This document shows, in pieces, positions 46,808 to 58,103 of a stretch of DNA of 64,000 nucleotides. The translations under genes and the position numbers were made by a program. Position 1 is the first letter of the stretch. Each line of letters begins with the position of its first letter. Origin of the DNA: Acanthosepion pharaonis (lineage: Eukaryota > Mollusca > Cephalopoda > Sepiida > Sepiidae); assembly GCA_903632075.3 (NCBI GenBank), contig CAHIKZ030005437.1, positions 756,501-820,500 on the forward strand. The letters run 5' to 3'. Under the pieces are notes generated by a model. It was not told where the DNA came from. It ran no database searches and saw only the letters and a list, made by a program, of their open reading frames with translations.

Positions 46808-47121
46808 ATGCGATATGGAGAAAAAAATAAATGTTGGTATTTATACTTTTGTTTTATTTGATTTTTATTGTTTAATCATGTTTCAAAGAATTCGACTTTT
46901 TACACCAATGTTTATATAATTTGTGGCGCTACCCATTCAAGAAAAAAAGCCGAGTCCATCCAAACTTTCAAGAAATTAATGGATTCCAAGCTTACCTGAA
47001 AAACCGAAAATATTGCTTTATGTATGTAAGTTTATAATAATTCTACATTTTCAATATGGAATTCAGATGATAATGAATATTTGTGTGTCTAGTAGACATA
47101 CACACCTTTTTTTCATATCTC

Positions 47122-47164
47122 ATTCTCTGGTGAAGTTTTAATAAAAGTGAAACATGTTCGATTG
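47122..47164 (+). ncRNA. Hammerhead-like motif
   Basis: Plus strand: TTCT, CTGGTGA, AGTTTT-AAT-AAAAGT, GAAAC, AT, GTT, CGA. Stem II has 5 of 6 pairs, and stem III AC/GU and H17 = U are present. The core has G in place of the conserved A (CTGGTGA). It is oriented opposite to 46770-46807, about 320 bp away. Confidence 0.42.
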
Positions 47165-47190
47165 ATAAACGTTGCCTAATTGTTCTTTAT

Positions 47191-47192
<2 letters not shown>

Positions 47193-47234
<42 letters not shown>

Positions 47235-47237
47235 CTT

Positions 47238-47272
<35 letters not shown>

Positions 47273-47282
47273 TAGAGAGAGA
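47193..47282 (+). repeat. (TA)n and (GA)n microsatellites
   Basis: TA to about 47233, a short TATA stretch, then GA from about 47249 to 47282. The GA run abuts the SINE head that follows. Confidence 0.93.
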
Positions 47283-47349
47283 GGCACTGTGAAGTAATGG
47301 ATAGAGGCTAGGATTGTGGAATCGGAGAGCCGTGTTCGAATTCCAGTCG

Positions 47350-47350
<1 letters not shown>
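47283..47350 (+). repeat. tRNA-derived SINE head
   Basis: GGCACTGTGAAGTAATGGAT carries an A-box-like TGAAGTAATGG and, 40 bases on, GTGTTCGAATTCCAGTCGG carries a B box. The spacing is tRNA-like. It is flanked by GA runs on both sides and by GT/GC-rich repeats to about 47440. It shares its sequence with 19293-19362, which is in the opposite orientation. Confidence 0.62.
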
Positions 47351-47380
<30 letters not shown>

Positions 47381-47440
47381 CGTGTGTGTGTGTGTGCGTG
47401 TGTGTGTGCGCGTGTGCATGCGTATATGTTCATATGTGTA

Positions 47441-50182
47441 TGTATGTCTATAGATGTACGTATGTGTGTCTGTATCGACTGTCAAAATGAAGATGTGCAA
47501 TTATATCACCTGAATTTGTTTTTTTATACGCATAAACATTTTATAATAGAATACTGTATTTTTATATATATATAACGTATTCTTTTTTTAGTTAGGCAAT
47601 CAAATAATGTTATCCCATCGCAATTAAAGCCACCTACTCTTTCAAGTCTTTTCAACTTTGTTTCTGATGATAAATGTGAATAAGGAAAATTGTCAATCGA
47701 TAATGAAGACCAACACCGTGTCATATCAGTGATAGCATTCTTTATTCACAGCGGTAAATATTTTATCATTGTTCAAAACCGTGAATAAAAAATCAGCTCT
47801 TGCAAAAAAGAGTCTCACTTACAATCATTGTCAATTATAAGAGTAGAGACATGACGGTAACCCAATAATTGACATTTCTGCTTTTTTAATGACATCTTTG
47901 GAGCGATTTCCATTTCATTCCTTTACATGACTAACTATTTCCCTTAATATTGAACGCCATAATTATATCACTGAGCCCCGGTTTCACCTTCGTAGTAATC
48001 AGTGAGCATTATAAATATGTCAACTTTCATATTTCCGAGCTCGACTAATAACTTCTGGTTGGATAATAGAAGGTTGAATGCAAATGACGTGTAAATTATG
48101 TTAAATGGCGGTTCTGGATTGATTCAGAGATGTTAACCGCATTCAGAACCATGTATAATTGCAGAACATCAAAGTTAAATAAATGTTGTGTCAATGTATC
48201 CGCAAATTGCATTAACTTTTATAACCGATTAAAATCGAAACTATACCTAACAATGATAGCAGGGACACACAGACACACACATTTGCGGACAACAGTTACG
48301 ATACATGTCATGCATGCATGTGTGTCTGAGTTCCTCAATAGGTCAATAACCTAATCTTCTATCTAAATAAATAAACGGTAAATTATGTCTGTTCGTCCGT
48401 GTGTTTAAAATCCCTCTAACTCGGGCCCCACTTGCTCTACATAGGCATGTTATAGCTTTTTGGAATCAGGGTGATATCAGGATTGAAAGTCTGTCCTTCA
48501 TCTGGAGCGTGTACATCCAGCATTGTCCGGATGAAGAGGGAACTGTTAAAATTTAAAATTTTAAAATATAGGGATTTTAAAAGTTTTTAATTTATATTGA
48601 AATTTAACTAAAACAAAAACTTTGTGAATTTAAAAGATTTTGTTTAAAATTCATTTAAAAATATTTCCAAAATGTTTATGAATTTAGGAAATCAATTTTA
48701 TTTCTTCAAAACGTCAAAGACGTTTCGTGAGGTTTTGAATTTCCGCAATGGTTGTGCTTCGAAGAACTCAACACAATTGAAGGTCCACGGAGTTTGTGAT
48801 TTTAAGAATTCAATTTTAGACCTAAATTGAAATTTTCGAACCAAATCGTTTTATTTTGGGGGTGGGGGTAGCATTTATAGCTCGAATTAGAGTTAAAGTG
48901 AGGTTTAAAACTTCCATGGAGTAAATTGTGGAATTCAATGTTTTTTTTTTCAAAATTATCATTGCTGTTTCTAAGCTGGAGCAGAGATCCCTTTAGTTTT
49001 GAGCCGGATCCCCAATTAGCCCTCCGAAGGAACAAGCTTACGAGGTCTCGGATTTTAAGCTAGTAATGAATAAATGAAAATAAATTAAGACATTTATTTT
49101 CAAAATAGTCTCATTCCTTGTTAATGCATTTAAACCAAGGCTTTTGATTCGATCACATAAATCCAACATAAAATAATGATTCAGATCAAGTTCCATCAAA
49201 ATAATAGGCTGAAATTCTTAAATAGGGGAATTGAGTCTTGCTTGGAGTAACGGCTCTTTTGAGGAATGATAAGGTACAGTTGGCTTAAAAGTGGCCTCTT
49301 GCCGAAATGCTTTGAAGTCACTGCTTAAAAAAGCATGCATGCCTGCTGAATTGCATTTACCTGCGATTTATAATATTTATGGTAATGGTGAGATTAGTCG
49401 CATCCTTACAAGGAAACATTCAGAATTCATTGACTGAACAGCACAACTATCCTTTGAAATTTATAAAATCGCTCTGACAACAGTCAGCCATATCTGATGA
49501 AGGATAATCTTCTTTAAGATCCACAGGATTCATTTGCTTGAAGCCATTTTTAATCATAGATTGTAAGATAACGGTTTTTATTTTATAGCTAATCGTTTAG
49601 ATATTTCTGAACGAGTTAGACGCCAAGCATGACATCCATATGAGGAGAATATTTAATTACATGACGAGTTCTTATGTTAATATTTTGGTTTTGTAGCCTC
49701 ATGCGATATTGAACAAAACCCTGTCGCAGTCTATTCTGTTCATTTCCTTATATCTTATATTTGTTTTAACTGATGTATACAGCGATTTATGCGAAATGTT
49801 CAGTATTTACTAATTTTACATTCTGAATTTTAAGATGGATTCATAGTGTCATTACTACATTCATTCTAATTTCAGATTATAGTTTCTCTTTTGGAAATGT
49901 TTATCGTAATTCTTACTTTATGGAACACGTGACAAAGAATGTTGATCTATTTTTGCTCAAGATTATTCACATACCAACTTTATATATATATCTATTTAAT
50001 AACCTAACCATTATTAGTAAAACAAATTGTCTGAGTGGTGCACGCTCCTTACAATTGAAATACAGAGGAAATTAGGAGGATTCGACATCGTGTCTGAACT
50101 GGTGGAAATAAATAATGGAAGTCACTTGAACATTTGCCGTGAAAATAGCGATCGAGTATTGGGTCATTGAGAAAGAGGCTAC

Positions 50183-50183
<1 letters not shown>
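47441..50183. other. No gene recognised; possible Helentron-like 5' sequence near 48.36 kb
   Basis: At about 48360-48540 the sequence TCTAAATAAATAAACGGTAA followed by TCTGTTCGTCCGTGTG resembles the start of Helitron/Helentron-type dispersed repeats in invertebrates (a recollection, not checked). No Rep/helicase sequence follows. A 77-codon minus frame at 48802-49035 is unassigned. The rest is featureless AT-rich DNA. Confidence 0.3.

Positions 50184-50237
<54 letters not shown>
50184..50237 (+). repeat. (TA)n microsatellite
   Basis: About 54 bp of uninterrupted TA/AT dinucleotides. Confidence 0.96.
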
Positions 50238-50242
<5 letters not shown>

Positions 50243-50984
50243 AAAGAGACAGAATGACATTACTGTTCCTTACTGCAAGTGTTAGTCAATTTCATGCACT
50301 TGGCAGAAAAATGTAGAATTTCTTACTAAAACTTGTACATAAACATTTAATCAGTTTTCAATCACTAAAAAATATATGCAGTAGAAACAACAAAGTAAGG
50401 TATAGTTGTGTAATAAATAGTGAGAAGTTGATAAAAAATTTTAAATGCAACTGTCGAAACAGAAATAAATGGCCCTTAAATGGGAATGTTAACTAATAAT
50501 ATTGTATATAGGGCTAATATAAAATATAAAAGTATTATTTTGGTTCGACGAAGATTGGAAATAAACATTATATAATTGTAAGTTAAGTTTAATTAATGAA
50601 AAATATGTACATAACACAGATTCTCATCTTTTAATCGTTTCACCCCAAGTAAGGCAATAAAGCCACAAGGATTACAGTGTGTTAAAGAATTTTAGAAAAA
50701 CTATTATTAAGGAGAGAGGTCAATAAAAGAACAAAAATTATGTAAACAGAAGATAACGATGGACATTGCATTTAAAATTTTGAAGATCAACGTTGGCTGA
50801 AAAATAAGAAGCCGAAAGAGAGCGCTACAAGCGACTCTTAGCATAGAACTTATGATTACATCTAGTCATTTCAACTGTAAACTGATGATACCTTGTAGCC
50901 GTAATTAACAACAGATTGTAAGTCATTTTTGGAATCAGTTGTCAATTTATTCTTATCTGTCCTGACTTATTAAGACAGGAGTAA

Positions 50985-51690
50985 ATAGCTGTCGCATCAG
51001 CATAGATTTTGAGTTGATAACTGAACGTTCATTTATAAAAATTGCAAACAACGTAGGTTGAAGGATAGAGCCAGAAGTCATACAGTTATGCAAAAAGTCC
51101 AGAAGATTAGTCATTCAAGGCAACATTTATTTCGCGATTTAATAAGAAAGAATGAATCAGTTAAAAAAAAAATCCTCCAGAAATACCATAACCTTTCAAC
51201 TTGTGAAGAAGTCCAGTATTCCAAACATTGTAAAATACCTTCGATCTATCCATGACAAGAGCTCGCGCTTCACGTTTCTTATGTAAAGCTTGATAGACTC
51301 TTTCAGCAATAATAATTAACACATCAGCAGTTGACTTAGACACGCAAAAGCCATATTGCATATCTGAAAGAAGACCCTGGGACGTGGGATACTTAACCAA
51401 TTAAGAGTTAATTAGACCCTCTAGTACATTGCCAAAAAGGGGGCAGAAGGTTAATAGGCCGATAGAAGGATCAAATGCTTCGCCTTAAGTTCTTAAAAAC
51501 CGGAGCTACAGATGAGGATTTCCAACAAGTAGGAAAGCAAGAAGCAGCAAAGCATTTATTGTAAACTTTAGAGAGAACAGGAGTCAGTTCGGGAGTATAT
51601 TTGTTATGGACTATTGCAGACATACCATCAAGTACACATGTTTTGTGAGGATCCAGTTTAGAGATGATAGCAGAAACCATGAGTAATTAT
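50985..51690 (-). pseudogene. Reverse transcriptase of the Jockey/CR1-type element
   Basis: Frames read ISKLDPHKTCVLDGMSAIV, LTPVLSKVYNKCFAASCFPT, CWKSSSVAPVFKN (RT motifs 0-1, the K-x-x-GPDGxP block with GPDG changed to VLDG), then SQGLLSDMQYGFCVSKSTAD and ALVMDRSKVFYNVWNTGLLH (motif 2 and motif A, with the usual D(I/F)SKAFDxVWH mutated to DRSKVFYNVWN), KLKGYGISGG, and finally a decayed motif C region, INSKSMLMRQLFTP. The expected YADD is not readable as such. The product would copy the element RNA at a nicked target. Confidence 0.85.
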
Positions 51691-52439
51691 ATGCATATCA
51701 TTCAATAGAGACTCTAAGGCAGAGATACTCCAGAAGAGTCAAGAGTGGAATTTACGAGCAAAACATTCTGCTTTATGAGCAGATGTTAATACCTCAAACT
51801 GAGTGAAGAGAGGGGGGAATACACTTATTTAACACACTATTACAGAGTCGCCTGTAGTCACGTGAACTAAACCTATTAGAAGCTATGCGTTGCCTAATTC
51901 TATCAGCAAACAAAGACTTGGTGTCTTTAAGGACTCATTAACAATTATTTCGAGCAGTCACAAATAGGCGTCTGTTGAGATCGGAATTATCACGCTGGTA
52001 CACTCGGGAAAATTGATTCCTATGGCTGAACAGGTTGGTGTGAAGCAAGTGGATTGTAGTTTTGTCTTATAATTTTGAGAAAGTACAAAAGCATCAATGC
52101 TGGCTTTAACCCAAGAAGACACTTTTGTGACATAATTCTCAATAGAAAGGTGAAGATTATCAATCGAAGGGGCGTCTCAAATAAAATCATGAAATAAATC
52201 CCAATCAGTACGCTGGTAACAGAAAGAATTTTTGTGAATAGGTGTCGTTTGAGACGACTCAAAAGAAATATCAATAACTACTAGAGTGTTACCCGAATTG
52301 ACAAGAGGTCACATTTGGAATGCTCTACAAGAGCTAGGAAAGTAGGCAAGGAATAGTCCAAGTAAAGAAAAATGTTGAACAGATTTATTAGTGAAGCGAG
52401 TAGGGAGAGCCACTATATCTGAATACTGGCAACATCAGT

Positions 52440-52885
52440 AATATTAGAATGCTTAAATCATGATCAGCATTAAAATCACCAACGCAAAAATATTGGTAGA
52501 TGAATGTAGAGAATGAACCATTTCTATATTATCATAAATTTTGTTTAAAATATTACAGTCCTGAGGAGGGGGGCGATAAAGGAAAAAGAGATAGCTAACT
52601 GAGAGCAAAAACGGAAGTCGAAAGCACATGAAAATCATCTGGGGATCAAAGATACAATATTGACATTGAGACCATGTATATGAATACTAGAATCTTTTCG
52701 GCAAAGAGGAAGATAGCCTGGAACAAAATTCATTGGTAGCAATAGAAGAATTTAAATTAGTTTCACAAAGTACAAAGACATCTACCAGCCGTTTCAAGAG
52801 AAAAGATTCAATACTACAGAATTAGAACGAATGCCACGAATATTGGAAAAAGAAAGGTTGAGGAGGTAGAGGTGGTTTTTGTTTA
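52440..52885 (-). pseudogene. APE-type endonuclease of the Jockey/CR1-type element
   Basis: LSFSNIRGIRSN is the typical start of the APE endonuclease (xxNIRGIRSN). Then come LPMNFVPGYLPLCRKDSS (the loop after the TET/ETWL motif), FMCFRLPFLLSVSYLFFLYR and PPPQDCNILNKIYDNIE, and HSSTNIFALVILMLIMI, where the family normally has NIFxxGDFNxHH. The catalytic GDFN is lost. The domain spans about 150 codons here against about 220 in intact elements, since the C-terminal SDH block is not recognised. Confidence 0.78.
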
Positions 52886-52890
52886 GTGAC

Positions 52891-53933
52891 TTACATGTAT
52901 TTCTTTTCATTGTTTCTCTCATAAGATGTGTTTTAAGAAGGAAAAGCCCAAAATAATTATCACTAACGTCTGTGGCAATAGAAACTGAAAAACTGGACAG
53001 AAGGTGGCCAAGACTAAAGAAAAATGTGGCCTCAGGGTTGCCCAGCAGAAACAGATGCAGGGACACCTAACCATGTGCAACATGGCACTACAAATGCCCC
53101 GATATTATGCGACTGGTGATAATAGCAGCCTTCCTCAGCGCTACAAAAGAATTCGGGCTCCTTACTACCAGTCGTTAGCAGCAACCATAAAACTGCCAAC
53201 CCGATAACCTAATAATGAAAAGTCACAGTCACTGATCATCCATATTACTAAAATGTCAACAGTTAAATCATTATGGTCATGGAAGAAAGAACCGTTAAAC
53301 AGAAACAGGAGATAAACCTCTACTTTTCAATTAACATTCAAGCTCAAACTATTATTGACAAATAAATGAAAGTACCGGGTTTATCACAGAAATGAGAAGT
53401 GATAGAAGAGGTACAGGGGAAAGATGTATTCTTTCCCTCTAAGAAAAAACTTATATACTCTAATATATTAAATAAAAGTGCATTAATGTTTACCTGTAAA
53501 ATAAAACCAGGTACCTACAGTAATTACTTCCACAGTTTAAGCCTTTTCTTTCCTCCCTTCTCACCTTTTCATGCGGAAATAGCCCATGAAATAATGTTAG
53601 AACAGACAATTTTAATTTTGTTTGATAATTGCCATGTACATGAAACTTTGAATAGCATCTTGTGGTAAGAAGTAATGATATAATTCCTCTAAATGTATTT
53701 TAGCTGTTATTTTACATCGAGCACAATTTTTACTCCCAGCATCACTACTAACTGTATACACATACACACACACATATATATTGGGAATCGAAGCGCTCAG
53801 TCTGAGATAAGAAATAGTGTATAAGTCTTCATAGAAGACTTATCTGAATGATAAGTCTTTCTGACCGAATACGTTCTTTATAAAAGGCAACTCATACTTT
53901 AAAAGAATCACTTTTTGACAAAAGGAGTCTCTT
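52891..53933. other. No firm gene; possible 5' UTR of the neighbouring element and small hairpin
   Basis: A GC-richer stretch at 52990-53210 upstream (on the minus strand) of the endonuclease start may be the element's 5' UTR. A small palindrome ATAAGTCTTC-ATA-GAAGACTTAT lies at about 53821-53843. Other frames (for example 89 codons at 53399-53668) are unassigned. Confidence 0.35.
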
Positions 53934-54014
53934 AAATCCAATTTAATTATTTATTCGGAAGTTGAGTATTTTCAGGAAACACTCAACTTCCGAATAAATA
54001 ATTAAATTGGATTT
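53934..54014. repeat. Perfect 34-bp inverted repeat hairpin
   Basis: The arm 53934-53967 (beginning AAATCCAATTTAATTATTTA) is repeated as an exact reverse complement at 53981-54014 with a 13-nt loop. Such perfection implies recent origin or selection. Origin through template switching, a tiny foldback element or a hairpin RNA are alternatives. Confidence 0.97.
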
Positions 54015-55235
54015 CTTCTTTCATTTTCTAGGATACTTCATCACTCGTTTCCCATTTTTCTGTACATGGATATGTTCTGCGGGGTCAATGAATCATTGGA
54101 ATTTTATGGAATTTAAGAGGTTTCGTCTTTCACAAGTCGATTCTTCTGTTATCTTCAGTTACATATACGTGTTAATTATGCATTAATTAAAACCAATTTA
54201 ATCATAAAAGAAACTAAATTGAAATACATTTTTACTAATTAAACCATGAATAGGAACATTAGAATTCTGAATTAAATAAACATTCAAAACTATTGGCATA
54301 TTTGTTTTTTATATTTTACAGATCAATAGGCTTTGTTTGTTTGTGACGTTTCAATTTCGATGTTTATTTACGTCAGACCTTAGCCGAACCAGTCAGAAAT
54401 ATTTTCATTTTGATTTACACCAAGTAAAGCCTCGAATTTTATTATTGATGAGTCATTATTGGGTTTATGATCGATTTTTCTTATATTGATCACTTACTCC
54501 AAATTATTTAGATTTCCCATATTAAAAGTTGATTGATATAGATTTGTCATAAACAACGACCAATATAGTTTGATACGATCTGTTTATTGTCGTAAAATAA
54601 ACCAAAAAGCATTTAAAGTTTATTTAGAATTTTAAACAATTTTAGGGGCCGCCCCTCTTAATTATATTTGTTTAGAGCTTGACTGCACTTAGATTTCTGT
54701 TACTGATCTTCAATATTCAGCTGTAGTTTACTTACCAAAATATAAATTCCTTATTTTCCATGACACATTTTGGGCCACTTTTCATATAAACAAAAACGAA
54801 ATTTATTTCTACTTAGCTTAAAACCAAGCTACTTGGTCCCGAAATATTTCCCATTCAATTACAATTAAACAAAATCCGACAGAATCTGCTTCCCCCTTTC
54901 ATATTTCATGACGATTCACAGTAGAAATAAAAGGCCGATTTGTAATTACTATGGAATTTTCTGTTCTGTTGACGTTCCTGGTGACAAAGATGCTCTATAT
55001 GACCTGATTACATCCCAATTTTAATCTGTTTATGCTTTTATGGCAAAGAAAAAAAATCATCAGTTTTGTATCTTTTATCAACTGCTTATATTCCCTTGAT
55101 GTAAGAATTCTTGGAACCGACTTTAATTTGGGCTCTGATTTCGATAACTCGACAAAATATTCTCTGTCTTCTCTGCAACCATTTTTGCAAAAAGCTGTAA
55201 AATCCTATTCTAAATTGACAAGATAGAAATTATTC

Positions 55236-55237
<2 letters not shown>
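54015..55237. other. No gene recognised
   Basis: AT-rich DNA with short frames (64 codons at 55032-55226) and no repeat structure. Confidence 0.45.

Positions 55238-55312
<75 letters not shown>
55238..55312 (+). repeat. (CA)n-(TA)n microsatellite
   Basis: About 35 bp of AC/CA passing directly into about 39 bp of TA. Confidence 0.96.
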
Positions 55313-55315
<3 letters not shown>

Positions 55316-55811
55316 TATACAGTAAGAGCTTATGTATTATGATCATTCAGACAGCCTACTCTCCCTTCCATTGTTTTAGCATACCATTACCCAACGACAG
55401 TGGGCGAACATAAACGGTAAGTAGGGGAAATCAGGTTGCTATTATATTTCCTTATGTCTATTTCCTTTCATCAGGGAAATTAAGTTACTTTTATAGATAA
55501 GAATCCTAGCTTAATAATTTTTTTCTTACAATTAGAATTAAGATACCATTAGGCAATGACAATTTTCACCTACCAATTTTAAAATTTAAAATTCGCTGGA
55601 TTTTTCAAACTGTTTATGTTGTCAGTTTGTAGAAGAAATCTGGTTAGTTGTAAAAGGAAAGAAAGAGAAAACGTCGGAGGTGACAGAGTGCAAGAGATGA
55701 CAAAAAGAAAGTCAGTTTTAACATTTAATATTTAATATTTCAAATTCTGTATTGTATTAATAGGACTCGCTTGGATTATACCAACTGATTAATATATATA
55801 TATATATATAT

Positions 55812-55980
55812 ATTTGAACAATAAAAAAAATATTAAAAATTAAAATCTTAAAATAATATTCTTTCGTTTTATTTTTTATTATTATTTCATTTAGATTCCT
55901 CGACTAGTTTCGGCCGAAATGGCCATCATCGGGAGGAGAAATATTTCTGCTTGCTGGTAGCAGTAAACTACAGAAATGAA
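55812..55980 (-). mobile_element. PLE terminal fragment (same family as 27.9 kb)
   Basis: Matches 27866-28035 over the terminal region: TTGAACAxTAAAAAAxATAT at one side, GATTxCTCGAxTAGTTTCGG in the middle and TTCTGCTTGxTxGTAGCAGT at the other. It is bounded on both sides by (TA)n runs (55792-55813, 55983-56033). No coding region is attached. Confidence 0.8.
55897..55937 (-). ncRNA. Hammerhead-like motif, PLE terminus
   Basis: Minus strand: TCCTC, CCGATGA, T, GGCC-ATTTC-GGCC, GAAAC, TA, GTC, GAGGA. Stem I TCCTC/GAGGA is 5 bp, stem II GGCC/GGCC is 4 bp after one extra T, stem III is AC/GU with a 2-nt loop, and H17 is C. Core U4 is changed to C (CCGATGA). Compared with 27954-27994, both sides of stem I changed together and stem II changed sequence while still pairing. 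Confidence 0.55.
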
Positions 55981-55982
<2 letters not shown>

Positions 55983-56035
<53 letters not shown>

Positions 56036-56281
56036 AACAACTTAAATTCAAAATGATAATATGAATAAAATGCAAATTAATATATCTTGCATTTAATAAA
56101 GTACTACAGAATTATGATATAAATAAAATACAAGAGACATTGCTGTTATTCTTGCTGCATCAATAAATCCTGCAAAATGTATAGAAGTTCCTCTTTTTCA
56201 ACGAAATTTTTCCGTCAGAGTCCTAATCTGCTCTATAGTGATCATGTACTTGTCTCTGATTCCTATTTTCATTGTAAAACG

Positions 56282-56336
<55 letters not shown>

Positions 56337-56355
56337 TATATATATATATATATAT
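55983..56355 (+). repeat. Two (TA)n microsatellites
   Basis: TA runs at 55983-56033 and 56283-56355 (one GA interruption) flank unremarkable AT-rich DNA; neither run is coding. Confidence 0.93.
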
Positions 56356-56729
56356 GCAAAAAAAATGATATACCAAGTAATAGAAATTGTATAACAGCTG
56401 ATATTCTTTACTTTCTGTTATTTTCCTCACTGTTCACACTAAAACTATGAGATAGATGAAAATTATTCCAACGTTCGACCTAAAGATTGTTAAGCAAAAG
56501 TTTTATACATTAGGTCAACTTCGTTTAAATACGTAATTAAATATACTTAGTAAATTAGTTTTTTTTTATATTTAGAATTATTTTAATTAACTCTTTAATT
56601 CTTCTTTCAAATTCTTTTTATTTGTTGTTCAAAATATCATTTCCGTTTGTTTTTGTTTTTTAATAATAGATAATTTTATCTTAGGATAATAGAATGAAAA
56701 TAAAATGCAATAATATTTTCTTTAAATAG

Positions 56730-57240
56730 AGCAAATATAAATGGAACAAGTAAAGAAATTAAACTCACTGGGAAATATTTTAGAAGATGAAGAGAAATTT
56801 AAAACGGAAATCTGAAGACGTAGCGAAAGATACCTTGTAAAAGCTAAACACATATTAAGAAACAGGAAAATTTCGTTAGAAACAAAGAAAAGCCTGAACT
56901 GCTATATAATAAAAATCATTTAACATAGCAATGAATTCTGAACAATAATGCTGTGATTTGACGCAATAGAGACATGGTTCTATGGAAAGATGTTGAGAAT
57001 AATGTCAACGGAACAACTGAGCAACGAAAAAGTTTTAAAGGAAAATGGAAGAGAAAATTAAAATTCATGAAACCCAATACGGAAAGAGGGCCCGAAAAAT
57101 TGAAGACTTACAGGATATATTGAAGAGGGGCGGCGACAAATATCGAGTAACGAGCTTCTGCAAACGGGTATTAGAACATGGACTGGAAAGTGTCGTAAGG
57201 AAATAAAAGATTACTTAAAGCTACAAAGAATAAAATGTTA
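56730..57240 (+). mobile_element. RTE/BovB-like non-LTR retrotransposon, RT C-terminal remnant
   Basis: Across frame changes the plus strand reads LGNILEDEEKFKTEI, RRSERYLVKAKHILRNRKIS, LETKKSLNCYIIKII, WFDAIETWFYGKMLRIMSTE, QLSNEKVLKENG, then LTGYIEEGRRQISS and RTWTGK. This is the conserved tail of a LINE group with KYLGSxIxxDG...EIxRRIxxA(R)xxF...LRxRxLxxxxYIWSVLLYGxExWTL...LEAFExWxxRRMLRIxWTxxxxNExVL...G(K)IExGRRGRGRQ. It is 5'-truncated and broken by several stops. It belongs to neither Jockey/CR1-type family in the window. Confidence 0.72.
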
Positions 57241-58010
57241 TGGAGAGCTATGATCGCTCAGTTCTTGAATGGACAGGGAACGTAAACAAAAAAAGAAGTT
57301 TATTCTATATTTAAAGTTTATTAATATCCCAGAATGAAATTAAAAAAAATTATTTGAAAAAATAAAAGCAGCTGTGATATATATTAAACTGTTAAGAAAA
57401 AGCTATGTAAAATGTCACTTTTACTGAAAAAAGTTTAAGTTGCTAATTTAAATAATTAGAAATATTAAAATCGATCTAAACTTACTAAGTATGTTCGATT
57501 CTGCATTTAAACAAATACTTGACATAATGTATAAGACTTCTGCTTACTAATGTTTATTGCAATTGTTTGAATCACATCAGTAGTCCAGGGTTTGATGATA
57601 AATCGCATGCGACAGCAAGGCACCTGATTTGGCGACTGAGGTTTTCAGGAGTATAGAACCACCCCGTAATTGCTGTTTTTCTTATGTCCACCCTGACCGG
57701 GGCTGGTAGCACCTGTTATTGCCCCAGCTATGTGCAAATTGGGAACCCCCAAACACAAACAAAAACAAAACAATATGAAAGTATAGAAATACGTTTTTAT
57801 ATATCAAAAAAATACCAACAGTACAAATTAATTTACTTGAAGCCATAAAATTGTGTTCAAAATATTTAGATTTCGGCATTCAATAACCTATAGATGTTGA
57901 TAAAGAAAATCACCCAGCCAATCAACCAAATGATTTACATCATGAATCTTTGTATTAAGCTATGTCTACCTGCAGCCCTGTGTAGAAGGTATTTACTCAC
58001 AATAATCCCG
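57241..58010. other. No gene recognised; a GC-richer patch
   Basis: At about 57570-57760 a GC-richer patch (with GGCACCTGATTTGGCGAC and GGGGCTGGTAGCACC) looks like an old repeat but has no recognisable boxes or frames. Confidence 0.4.
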
Positions 58011-58073
<63 letters not shown>

Positions 58074-58103
58074 GTGTGTGTGTGTGTCTGTGAGAGAGAG
58101 AGA
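58011..58103 (+). repeat. (TATC)n-(TG)n-(AG)n compound microsatellite
   Basis: About 62 bp of TATC, then about 16 bp of TG and about 13 bp of AG. Confidence 0.96.

Larger units (their letters stand above)
50595..52890 (-). mobile_element. Non-LTR retrotransposon (Jockey/CR1-type), longest copy, internally deleted
   Basis: On the minus strand the order is an endonuclease N-terminus at about 52880, the endonuclease body to about 52440, a diverged linker, RT blocks from 51690 to about 50985, a deletion of the RT palm end and thumb, the extreme C-terminus at about 50900-50760, and a 3' UTR to about 50595. The 3' UTR matches 61780-61910 on the opposite strand, including the block ATTGCCTTxCTTGGxGT and the end ATCTGTGTTATGT. 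Sequence between 52890 and about 53220 may be its 5' UTR. With stops and frameshifts throughout, it is dead. Confidence 0.86.
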
